DNA of 23,905 bases. Source: Lachnospiraceae bacterium UBA3282. GTDB lineage: Bacteria; Bacillota; Clostridia; Lachnospirales; Lachnospiraceae. Positions 8,472 to 15,274 of the stretch are shown here, piece after piece; positions within the stretch are counted from its first letter, which is position 1, and each line of letters starts with the position of its first letter. The stretch is from positions 1-23,905 of the forward strand of contig DETS01000047.1 in the NCBI GenBank assembly GCA_002361735.1, written 5' to 3'. The notes beneath the pieces were generated by a model. It made no database searches, was not told where the DNA came from, and worked only from the letters and a program-made list of their open reading frames with translations. The position numbers and the translations under genes are program-made.

Positions 8472-8849
8472 ATGGATGACAAAAAAAGGATCCTAGTGAT
8501 CGATGACAGTAAGGTGCAGCTTCGTGCATTGTCTGAATTGATGAAAGGCAGATATGAGGTTGTGACGGCTGAGACGGGAAAAGGCGGAATCGAGATGGCG
8601 AAACAGGAGGGCGCCGATCTTATTCTGCTCGATTACAGTATGCCGGGACTGGATGGAAAGGAAACTTTGGAGATCCTGCGGAGCCATGAGGAGACCAAAG
8701 AGATTCCCGTTATATTTATCACGGGTGACGATGACAAGGAAGATATCGTGAAGGTTTTGAAGCTTTATCCGCAGGGCTATCTTTTGAAGCCTGTGAAGCC
8801 GGAGAGACTGTTTCAGGCAATCGAAGAAATTTTTGGAAATGAGAATTAA
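8472..8849 (+). CDS. Stand-alone response-regulator receiver protein (CheY-like)
   Basis: A 125-residue single-domain receiver. The acidic pair Asp11-Asp12, the phosphorylation site Asp54 (LILLDYSMPGLDG), Thr84 (VIFITGDDD) and Lys106 (YLLKPVKP) are all in place. There is no output domain, so it must act through a protein partner. No histidine kinase is encoded nearby. The diguanylate cyclase two genes on is a possible functional partner by proximity only. GGAG (8463-8466) supports this start. Confidence 0.92.
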   Translation: MDDKKRILVIDDSKVQLRALSELMKGRYEVVTAETGKGGIEMAKQEGADLILLDYSMPGLDGKETLEILRSHEETKEIPVIFITGDDDKEDIVKVLKLYPQGYLLKPVKPERLFQAIEEIFGNEN

Positions 8850-8908
8850 CGAACAGGAACAAAGCGGCGCGTGCTTTCGCAAAGAAGCGCAAGCGTGGAG
8901 GAAATCAC

Positions 8909-11821
8909 ATGGGCATATTTGACATCGTAAAAGGGAAAAAGGCAGCAGTGTTTTTGGTGGAAGCGACGGGTTTTGAGGGAGTCCGCATGATCGCCGACAC
9001 TGTGGCGGAAGATATCGAAGCCGTGAGTGATAGAAAGCCGGAAATTCGAAGCGACCTTACGGGATGTACGGCGGAGCGTGTGATCTTAATGGCCACGACC
9101 GGTAAGAGCGCGCTGCTTGAGAAACTGGAAGCGGAGGGGAAACTTTCTCTCGATGCGATAAGGGGAAAAAGAGAAGTCTATCTGATGCAGCAGATTACAG
9201 CGCCGTTTGCGGAAGCTGCTGCGGTAAAAGAGCTGCTCGTGATTGCGGGCAGCGATAAGCGGGGTACGATCTACGGGATGTTCCGGCTCTCGGAGCTTTG
9301 TGGGGTATCCCCTTTACTTTATTTCGGAGATGCCATGCCTGAAAAGAAGGAGGAGGTTTCGATCGATCTTTCACAGGCAGTCGTCTCCAAGGAGCCGTCT
9401 GTCAAATACAGGGGCTTTTTTATCAACGACGAATGGCCTGCATTCGGCAACTGGTGCACGGATACGTTTGGCGGCATCAATGCGAAGGCTTATCGGAAAA
9501 TATTTGAATTATTACTTCGCTTAAAAGGAAATTATCTGTGGCCCGCGATGTGGAACTCCTCTTTTTCCGAGGACGGACCGGGGCTTGCCAACGCCGAATT
9601 GGCGGATACCCTTGGCGTGGTGATGGGGCTGTCGCACCATGAACCCATGTGCAGGGCAGGGGTGGAATGGCAGAGAAAATATCGCGAGTACGGGACCGAT
9701 TCCACCTGGAGTTTTGTCTCTAATTCCGAGGCGATCACGAAATTCTGGGAGGACGGTATCTTACGAAACAAAGCCTTTGAGAATGTGGTGACGATCGGGA
9801 TGCGCGGCGAGAACGATTCCAAGCTCATGCCCGAGGACGCCACCTTAAAGGATAATATCGAAGTGATCAAAAAGGCGATCCGTGCCCAGAATCAGCTGCT
9901 TAAAAAGCATTACGATCCGACCTTACAGGAAGTGCCCAGAATGATTGCCATCTACAAGGAAGTGGAGGATTACTATTTCGGGGACGAGACCTGTGAGGGA
10001 TTAAAGGATTGGGAAGAACTACGGGATGTAATCTTTCTGCTCAGCGATGATAATTACGGGCATCTGAGAACTCTGCCAACGGACGAAGACAGGAACCATC
10101 CCGGCGGGTTTGGGATGTATTATCATTTTGATTACCACGGGGCGCCGATCAGCTATGAATGGACAAACTGTAACCGCCTGACCAAAACCTGGGAACAGAT
10201 GACACAGGCTTACGAGGCGGGCGTCAGGGATATATGGGTCGTAAATGTAGGCGATCTGAAAGGCGTGGAATATCCTTTATGCTTCTTTATGGAACTGGCT
10301 TACGATTTTGAAGCGTGGGGAAGCACGGCTTTCAACAAGACGGCGCTGTTTATGAAAAATTGGATCGATAAACAGTTTGGCAGCCGCTTGACACCGGAAC
10401 AGAAACAGAAGATGGAAACGGTGCTGGAAGGCTATACCAAATGGAATGCGGCAAGAACGCCTGAGGCGATGCGGGAGGGCATTTACCATCCCGTGCATTT
10501 CAGGGAAAGCGACCGCGTGTGGAATGAAGTGAATCATATCGTGGAAACGGCAAAAGAGCTGCATAACGAACTTTCGGGACCGGCGCTTGTTACTTATGAG
10601 AGCATGATCTATTATCCTGCCGTCGCCTCCTTAAATCTGGTGCTGATGTATTTGGAAGCGGATTGTAACAGACTGCTTGCAAGACGCGGCTGTCTCTATG
10701 CCAATGCTTACGCAAGGCGTGTGCAGCAACGGATCAAGGACGATGCCGGACTTGTGGAAGCATATCATAAGAGTAACGGTGGGAAATGGAATCACTGCAT
10801 GAGCTCCGCCCATACCGGGTTCCGAAATTGGGACGATCATGACTGGACTTATCCGACGACGGAGACGGTACTTCCTATTCCGAGAGCCAAGTCGGTCGTG
10901 AGTTTCCGGGGAAGCGAACGGTATCATTTGGGCGCCCACTGGCAGGACAGCGGACCACTGGTGAACGATGATTTTACCGGACCTGACGCGGAGGAAGTGC
11001 TGCTTGACCTTGACAGCCGCGGCAATGTATCTTATCGCTATGAGATCACATTTGACGCTCCGTGGCTTCACTGTCAGGAAAAGGAAGGCAGAGTCGAAAT
11101 AAGCGAAGACGGGCATAAGACGGTGCGTTTTTCCATCGATCGCTCAGCATTAAAGGAAAAGGAAGAAGCAGCCTGCAAAGTAAGCATTACCTTTGATAAC
11201 GGACAGCAGACAGAATCCAATCTGCTTTTCAAGGCGGAAAATGCGAATGTTGACGCGCCAAAGGATACCCCTTATCTGTTTTTGGAGCGGCAGGGGTATT
11301 GCGCAATCCGTGCCGAGCATTTCAGTGAGAAAAAGGATGTGGATGGTAAGGGATTTGTGGTGATTGACTACCTTGGTCGAGAAGGTGCGGCTGTGAAAGC
11401 ATTTCCGTCGATGGCGCGTTATACGAATGCAAAGAGCGCACCCTATGTCAAATATGCCATGATCGCAGAATCGTCAGGAACGTATCAACTGGCGCTGTTA
11501 CTTTTGAGCAGAAATCCGTCCATAAAAGGCGGCAGGATGCGCTTTGCCGTTTCTGTTAACGAAGAAGCGCCGCAGGAGATGTGTGCGGTTTCCGAAGAAT
11601 ATTATACCGAATGGACATGTAAAGAATGGGGTGACGGCGTGCTGGATCACGCCCGTATGATCACAACGGAAGTGACGTTAAAAAAGGGGCGAAATGACAT
11701 CTATGTCTATGCGGGGGAACCGGGCGTGATTTTGGAAAAACTGGTGCTGTACCCGTCAGGGAAGGAACTGCCGGAAAGCTATCTTGGACCGGAGGAGAGT
11801 TATTGGGTGAAGTACAAATGA
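8909..11821 (+). CDS. GH115 family xylan alpha-1,2-glucuronidase
   Basis: A 970-residue glycoside hydrolase. The family removes 4-O-methyl-glucuronic or glucuronic acid side chains from glucuronoxylan and its oligomers. After an N-terminal alpha/beta domain (about 1-150), conserved stretches of the catalytic barrel are visible: GFFINDEWPAFGNW, LRLKGNYLWPAMW, MGLSHHEPMCRAG, MRGENDSK, LSDDNYGHLRTLP and YYHFDYHGAPISYEWTN. The C-terminal part (from about 640) resembles the accessory beta domains of GH115. It has no signal peptide, so it probably works in the cytosol on imported oligosaccharides. GGAGGAAA precedes the ATG. Its stop overlaps the start of the next gene. No transporter or xylanase is encoded beside it in the window. 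Confidence 0.92.
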   Translation: MGIFDIVKGKKAAVFLVEATGFEGVRMIADTVAEDIEAVSDRKPEIRSDLTGCTAERVILMATTGKSALLEKLEAEGKLSLDAIRGKREVYLMQQITAPFAEAAAVKELLVIAGSDKRGTIYGMFRLSELCGVSPLLYFGDAMPEKKEEVSIDLSQAVVSKEPSVKYRGFFINDEWPAFGNWCTDTFGGINAKAYRKIFELLLRLKGNYLWPAMWNSSFSEDGPGLANAELADTLGVVMGLSHHEPMCRAGVEWQRKYREYGTDSTWSFVSNSEAITKFWEDGILRNKAFENVVTIGMRGENDSKLMPEDATLKDNIEVIKKAIRAQNQLLKKHYDPTLQEVPRMIAIYKEVEDYYFGDETCEGLKDWEELRDVIFLLSDDNYGHLRTLPTDEDRNHPGGFGMYYHFDYHGAPISYEWTNCNRLTKTWEQMTQAYEAGVRDIWVVNVGDLKGVEYPLCFFMELAYDFEAWGSTAFNKTALFMKNWIDKQFGSRLTPEQKQKMETVLEGYTKWNAARTPEAMREGIYHPVHFRESDRVWNEVNHIVETAKELHNELSGPALVTYESMIYYPAVASLNLVLMYLEADCNRLLARRGCLYANAYARRVQQRIKDDAGLVEAYHKSNGGKWNHCMSSAHTGFRNWDDHDWTYPTTETVLPIPRAKSVVSFRGSERYHLGAHWQDSGPLVNDDFTGPDAEEVLLDLDSRGNVSYRYEITFDAPWLHCQEKEGRVEISEDGHKTVRFSIDRSALKEKEEAACKVSITFDNGQQTESNLLFKAENANVDAPKDTPYLFLERQGYCAIRAEHFSEKKDVDGKGFVVIDYLGREGAAVKAFPSMARYTNAKSAPYVKYAMIAESSGTYQLALLLLSRNPSIKGGRMRFAVSVNEEAPQEMCAVSEEYYTEWTCKEWGDGVLDHARMITTEVTLKKGRNDIYVYAGEPGVILEKLVLYPSGKELPESYLGPEESYWVKYK

Positions 11822-13098
11822 AACATAAGTTAAAAGGAAGCGGTTTTTTTCGGGCACTGCTTAAAATGAATATGCTGCCGCTTATATTACTGACATTGGT
11901 GATCACGACATTCAGCGCCAGTCGGTTTGCGAAATCCTTAAATGTGGAAGCACAAAATGGTTTGGTGAATCTTTGCCATACGGTTGCCGTTTGGTATGAC
12001 ACGGTATATGAGGGCGAGTATCACGCCGAAGAAAAGGATGGAAACGTTTGTCTGTTGAAGGGGGATCATCTGCTCAACGATGATTTTGCCATCATTGATT
12101 CCATTAAGGAGCAGACAGGCGTTGACGTCACGATTTTTTATCAGGATACCCGTATCGTTACCACGATTCGGGCGAACGGAGAGCGCGTTATCGGCACCAA
12201 GGCAAACGCCACGGTGGTGGGAGATGTGCTGGAGGGCGGGCAGCCGCATTTTTATACGAGCACGATGGTGGAAGGCGTGCGGTATTTTTCTTATTATGAA
12301 CCGCTCTATGCCGCAGACGGCTCGTGTATCGGAATGCTCTTTCTCGGAAAACCTTCCGCGCAGGTGGAGGAGCTTGTTCGCAATTCGTTGATCCCTATCA
12401 TTGTGTTTGGTATTTTGACGATGCTCATTGCCTGTGTGGTGACCATCCGCTTTTCCGGGAAACTGGTCGCAGCCATCCGCAAGGTGGAACAATTTTTGAT
12501 CTCGATCGCAAAGGGAGATCTGCATGAGGAATTGGCCGGGGATGTCGTGGAGCGCAAGGATGAGCTGGGAGATGTAGGACGTTATCTGATGGAAATGCAG
12601 AAATCACTCCAAAAACTGGTGGAGCAGGATATCCTTACCGGATTGTATAACCGCAGGAGCGGAGAAAAGATGCTCAGACAAAGCCGTGAGCATTACAGAC
12701 AGGATGGCACGCCGTTTTGCGTGGCGATCGGCGATGTGGATCATTTTAAGAATGTCAACGATACCTACGGGCATGAGTGCGGTGATGTGGCGTTGATGGA
12801 AATCTCTGCGCGGATTAAGAAACATATGCAGGGGAAGGGATTCGTGGCAAGATGGGGCGGCGAAGAAATGCTGTTGGTGTATAACGGTGTGCATTTGGAT
12901 ACGGCAGCCGCCTATATGGAGGAGCTGCAGAAAACAATCCGCAGCAATCCTGTCGTTTATGACGAGGTGAAATTCAATGTTACGATGACCTTTGGACTGA
13001 CGGAAGGAAATGATGAAAAAATCGAACATATCGTCCGCGATGCAGATGCAAAGATGTATGAAGGAAAGAATGGCGGAAGGAATAGGGTTGTGGTATAA
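11818..13098 (+). CDS. Membrane diguanylate cyclase with extracytoplasmic Cache sensor and HAMP
   Basis: A 426-residue signalling enzyme making cyclic di-GMP from GTP. Layout: a membrane helix (about 17-37), a Cache-like outer sensor (about 38-190) including YFSYYEPLYAADGSCIGMLF, a second helix (about 193-216), HAMP (to about 270), and a GGDEF domain with DILTGLYNRRS, DVDHFKNVNDTYGHECGD and the signature GGEEM at 347-351. The last signature residue is Met instead of the usual Phe. The RxxD product-inhibition site is not visible upstream of the signature. The ATG overlaps the GH115 stop (ATGA), suggesting coupled translation. A TTG at 11803 with a better-spaced GGAGGAG site could add five residues. 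A terminator follows. Confidence 0.9.
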   Translation: MKHKLKGSGFFRALLKMNMLPLILLTLVITTFSASRFAKSLNVEAQNGLVNLCHTVAVWYDTVYEGEYHAEEKDGNVCLLKGDHLLNDDFAIIDSIKEQTGVDVTIFYQDTRIVTTIRANGERVIGTKANATVVGDVLEGGQPHFYTSTMVEGVRYFSYYEPLYAADGSCIGMLFLGKPSAQVEELVRNSLIPIIVFGILTMLIACVVTIRFSGKLVAAIRKVEQFLISIAKGDLHEELAGDVVERKDELGDVGRYLMEMQKSLQKLVEQDILTGLYNRRSGEKMLRQSREHYRQDGTPFCVAIGDVDHFKNVNDTYGHECGDVALMEISARIKKHMQGKGFVARWGGEEMLLVYNGVHLDTAAAYMEELQKTIRSNPVVYDEVKFNVTMTFGLTEGNDEKIEHIVRDADAKMYEGKNGGRNRVVV

Positions 13099-13104
13099 AA
13101 TCCC

Positions 13105-13281
13105 TTATGAGTCCTCGGTTTTCAAAAAACGGATATATCGAAGTAAATCGTGCCTGTTTTTCGTATTGAGCTGTTGAATATCGTATACCACATCGTGCAG
13201 AGTGATATCGTCCAGATATTTGGTGAGTTTTAGAATGAGAATCGACAAGAGGTTATAAACCTCTGCCGATTCTTTTTTTAT
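13105..13281 (-). pseudogene. Possible 3' remnant of an interrupted leftward gene
   Basis: The minus strand is open for 58 codons with a protein-like sequence (for example KYLDDITLHDVVYDIQQL, ending RFLKTEDS). It lacks an ATG or GTG start. Only an internal TTG exists. It ends upstream at a stop (13284-13282), exactly where the element's terminators and genes begin. This is what the 3' end of a gene split by integration would look like, with the 5' part beyond the right end of the element. Against this, the terminator of the preceding cyclase lies inside the frame. I do not recognise the family. Confidence 0.3.
13238..13279 (+). terminator. Intrinsic terminator after the diguanylate cyclase gene
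   Basis: AGAATCG (13238-13244) pairs with CGATTCT (13267-13273), and AGAGGTT pairs with AACCTCT inside it. A run of seven T (13273-13279) follows directly. The hairpin is about 140 bases after the cyclase stop codon. Confidence 0.8.
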
Positions 13282-13301
13282 TTATAAAGATGCAGAAAAA
13301 G

Positions 13302-13338
13302 AACGTGCAGAGGCAAAACTCTGACACGTTTATTTTTT
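13302..13338 (+). terminator. Second intrinsic terminator, at the left end of the element
   Basis: AACGTGCAGAG (13302-13312) pairs with CTCTG-A-CACGTT (13319-13330) with one bulged A, over a six-base loop. TTTATTTTTTT follows. It stops rightward transcription just before the DUF6273 gene, whose ribosome site begins at 13351. No promoter fits between them clearly, so expression of that gene may need read-through or a non-standard promoter. Confidence 0.75.
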
Positions 13339-13366
13339 TACTCAAAAATTAAGGAGGGAAACGGGC

Positions 13367-14224
13367 ATGAAGAGAAGTGACGGATGTATTTACAAGATCG
13401 AGGGCAAAAAGTATGAAGTGTACTGCGACGAGTGCGGAGAGTATTACGTTTCAGTAGAAAGCGAAGACGGAACGAAGCAGGAATATGCGTTAGGAACGGA
13501 GAAAAAGGCGTTTAGGCTTATATTGTCTGCATTCAGAGTAGACGGCAGCAGGCGGAAAGAGAAAAAGATGGACTTAAACAGCCTGACATGGGAGAAGATC
13601 GCGGAATACTCAGAGTCCGGCAAGGCAGCGCAGATTTTTGAGATTGGAGACACAAAGGACTTTACGCTGACCACGGGCGAAAAGTGCAAGGCGGTAATCC
13701 TGGGCTTCGACCATGACACACTTGCGGCGGATGCGACGAAAAAAGCCGGGATCACATTTGGCTTACTTAACTGTCTTGAAGGCGCATATGTGATGAACAA
13801 TGAATGGACGAACGAGGGTGGGTACATAGGGAGCAAGATGTTCACAACAATAAACACAGTGTTCTATGACAAGCTCCCGGAAGATATGAAGCCTTCTCTC
13901 AAAAGAACCGTGAAAACGGTAGCGGAGTCGGGAGAGGATTCAGAGATTAAGGAGTTTGATGCGTTTGTATTCCTGCTTTCTGAGGCGGAAGTGTTTGGGA
14001 CGACAGACAGATCATATGAAGGTGAGGGGGCGCAGTATCCGTATTACGAGAAAGAGGAAAATAGGATCAAAAAACTCGGTGAGAACGGAGCGGCTGACTA
14101 CTGGTGGCTGCGCTCTCCGAGGAGTACCTACTCCACGGGCTTCTGCACTGTCGGCAGTGACGGGGCGCTCAACTCCACCACCGCCGGCGACGCAAGGGGG
14201 CTTTCGGCGGGCTTTTGCATATAA
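13367..14224 (+). CDS. DUF6273 protein, probable DGR target with C-terminal variable lectin-like domain
   Basis: A 285-residue protein. A small N-terminal region (1-65) precedes a DUF6273 domain. The C-terminus from residue 244 reads DYWWLRSP, a variable stretch, then RGLSAGFCI. In DUF6273 and related C-type-lectin-fold proteins this segment carries the binding surface, and in DGRs it is rewritten by a reverse transcriptase. Codons 268-275 are eight NNC codons in a row, encoding eight residues of mixed type, as expected when AAC codons of a template are mutated at adenines. No signal peptide is present. In a phage it may be a receptor-binding or virion surface protein. A perfect AAGGAGG (13351-13357) precedes the ATG. 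The identity as a DGR target is inferred, as no reverse transcriptase lies in the window. Confidence 0.8.
   Translation: MKRSDGCIYKIEGKKYEVYCDECGEYYVSVESEDGTKQEYALGTEKKAFRLILSAFRVDGSRRKEKKMDLNSLTWEKIAEYSESGKAAQIFEIGDTKDFTLTTGEKCKAVILGFDHDTLAADATKKAGITFGLLNCLEGAYVMNNEWTNEGGYIGSKMFTTINTVFYDKLPEDMKPSLKRTVKTVAESGEDSEIKEFDAFVFLLSEAEVFGTTDRSYEGEGAQYPYYEKEENRIKKLGENGAADYWWLRSPRSTYSTGFCTVGSDGALNSTTAGDARGLSAGFCI
14100..14221 (+). other. Candidate DGR variable region
   Basis: This is the 3' end of the DUF6273 gene. Conserved positions (Trp-Trp-Leu-Arg-Ser-Pro, Phe-Cys-x-Val, Gly, Ala, Gly-Phe-Cys-Ile) are interleaved with varied ones. Most of the varied ones are encoded by codons ending in C or T (ACC, TAC, TCC, GGC, ACT, AGT, GAC). 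CTC AAC TCC ACC ACC GCC GGC GAC at 14168-14191 is the clearest stretch. The GC-rich end near 14192-14215 stands where DGRs carry their homing-initiation sequence. No template-repeat copy of this sequence is visible elsewhere in the window. Confidence 0.6.
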
Positions 14225-14245
14225 TCGTTCAATCGGTTTTTAATC

Positions 14246-14267
14246 CCCGCCCCTTCTATGGGGCGGG
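14246..14267. other. GC-rich hairpin or cruciform 21 bases after the DUF6273 gene
   Basis: CCCGCCCC (14246-14253) and GGGGCGGG (14260-14267) form a perfect 8-bp stem with loop TTCTAT. No T run follows on either strand, so it does not look like a terminator. DGR variable regions are often followed by just such a short GC-rich cruciform, which promotes retrohoming. That supports the DGR reading. Confidence 0.6.
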
Positions 14268-14291
14268 AATCTACAAAGGGAGGTCGGAAAC

Positions 14292-14489
14292 ATGGAGGCA
14301 AAAAGAAAATACAAAAGACTGAAATATTCTGACAGGGAAAAAATAGAAGAACTTTTAAGAGATCGGCGTGGGATTGCGGAGATTGCGGATGCGGTAGGAG
14401 TACACAGAGACACAATTTATAAAGAGTTAAAGCGCAGTGGATTGGACGAGTTTACATACACCGCAGCGGCCGCGCAGAAAGCACTCTGA
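14292..14489 (+). CDS. Small helix-turn-helix protein (IS30-type HTH)
   Basis: A 65-residue protein with a single HTH. REKIEELLRDRRGIAEIADA and the recognition helix VGVHRDTIYKELKRSG resemble the N-terminal HTH of IS30-family transposases (HTH_38). There is no catalytic domain and no room for one, so it is a stand-alone DNA-binding protein and not a transposase. It probably regulates element genes. GGGAGG (about 14278-14283) is at good distance from the ATG. It lies between the putative DGR hairpin and the RNA/tRNA cluster. Confidence 0.75.
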   Translation: MEAKRKYKRLKYSDREKIEELLRDRRGIAEIADAVGVHRDTIYKELKRSGLDEFTYTAAAAQKAL

Positions 14490-14505
14490 TATAAGAATTA
14501 CGAGC

Positions 14506-14614
14506 ATAAAAGCATTGAGAATTAGGCGCGACATAAGGTAAGACCAACAGGCACGGAATGTAAACATAGACAGGGATAAACGAGAAGCGCCCCCTGCGGT
14601 ATCAATGCTTTTAT
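14506..14614 (+). ncRNA. Candidate structured RNA just upstream of the tRNA
   Basis: A perfect 13-bp inverted repeat ATAAAAGCATTGA (14506-14518) with its complement (14602-14614) closes a 109-base unit. A nested GGCGC/GCGCC pair (about 14525-14529 and 14586-14590) fits inside. There is no open frame of note, and the tRNA begins 25 bases later, so the unit may be cut from a common transcript. I recognise no known RNA family. A recombination site or part of a larger phage RNA is possible. The strand is assumed from the neighbours. Confidence 0.35.
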
Positions 14615-14639
14615 AATAAATGACTTTAATTTAGTGGAA

Positions 14640-14712
14640 GCGCCGTTAGCTCATCGGTTAGAGCGCCAGCCTTATAAGCTGGGCGTGACTGGTTCGATTC
14701 CAGTACGGCGCA
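14640..14712 (+). tRNA. tRNA-Ile, anticodon UAU
   Basis: A full 73-base cloverleaf. The acceptor stem GCGCCGT pairs with ACGGCGC, with discriminator A. The D arm is GCTC/GAGC. The anticodon stem CCAGC/GCTGG encloses loop CTTATAA, so the anticodon is TAT. The T arm is ACTGG/CCAGT with loop TTCGATT. No CCA is encoded. It reads the AUA codon directly, whereas most bacteria use a CAU tRNA modified by TilS. The element's genes use ATA heavily, so it probably helps their translation. Confidence 0.93.
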
Positions 14713-15000
14713 TTTGTAGCAGGAATGGCAAGCCTGCGGCAGAGAACAGCAAGCCGATAGCTGGATCTGTATACCGTGGAAAAATGGCGGCGGTCACACC
14801 GGCCAGAGAGTGTGTAGATGGTCAACAAGTTTTCAGTGGTTTTTTAAGGAGAAAAGCCGCCGACACGGTAAATAATTTGCCAGAACGGAAAGCATGAGAA
14901 GGAAAAGGGCGCCGCCCCACAAAAAGGGAATGAGCGGCAAAAGTATATCACGGGCGGCGGCAGCAGGCAAAAGCCTGTGCCGCCAAAAGAGGGAAGCAGG
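14713..15000 (+). promoter_or_regulatory. Non-coding stretch with hairpins, leader of the small membrane-protein gene
   Basis: No convincing gene lies in these 288 bases. A small hairpin (GCAGG 14719-14723 with CCTGC 14733-14737) follows the tRNA closely. GGCGGC (14786-14791) can pair with GCCGCC (14856-14861). A strong 11-bp stem with one bulged G (14956-14968 with 14973-14984, loop AAAA) stands just before the ribosome site AGAGGGA of the next gene. It lacks a T run, so it may be a processing or attenuation structure. Function is unknown. Confidence 0.3.
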
Positions 15001-15252
15001 ATGCAGAACACGGTTATAAAATACGAGGACACTACAAGCCAGAATGCAATAGATGAATACCTGAGACGATGGCACAGGGAGTCGGAGCAGGCTTATAAGT
15101 GGAAGCGCAGACGCCTTCGCATAACAAAGCAGCGGATCATGGGATTCATTATGCTTGCGATAACAATTCCTGCGGTCTGCTTGATGGAGGGGGATGCAAC
15201 GTTAGCAGTGATAACAGTGCCAGTCGGGATTGCATTGATATTCAGTGCATAA
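15001..15252 (+). CDS. Small two-helix membrane protein of the element
   Basis: An 83-residue protein. It has an N-terminal hydrophilic half with several Arg (KWKRRRLRITKQR), then two membrane helices (about 47-61 and 66-83) with a short acidic turn (EGDAT). The positive stretch suggests the N-terminus stays in the cytosol. I chose ATG 15001 because AGAGGGA (14988-14994) is six bases upstream. A GTG at 14977 would start inside the preceding hairpin. The function is unknown. Small proteins of this shape are common in phages, where some act as holins, but its place far from lysis genes argues against that. Confidence 0.6.
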   Translation: MQNTVIKYEDTTSQNAIDEYLRRWHRESEQAYKWKRRRLRITKQRIMGFIMLAITIPAVCLMEGDATLAVITVPVGIALIFSA

Positions 15253-15274
15253 AGAGAAAAGACGAGGGCGGATG

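Noticed and set aside
14292..14489. An IS30 transposase remnant
   Set aside because: The frame has a strong ribosome site and a complete small HTH, and no inverted repeats or DDE remains are seen around it. A small regulator fits better.
14634..14897. An 87-codon rightward frame with the sequence APLAHRLERQPYKLG near its start
   Set aside because: It is the translation of the tRNA-Ile gene itself, a familiar false protein. It has no ribosome site, and the rest is low-quality sequence.
14894..15025. A 43-codon basic frame (MRRKRAPP...) before the small membrane-protein gene
   Set aside because: It has no good ribosome site, it runs through the strong hairpin at 14956-14984 and its end overlaps the next gene out of frame. 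Its composition is low-complexity.
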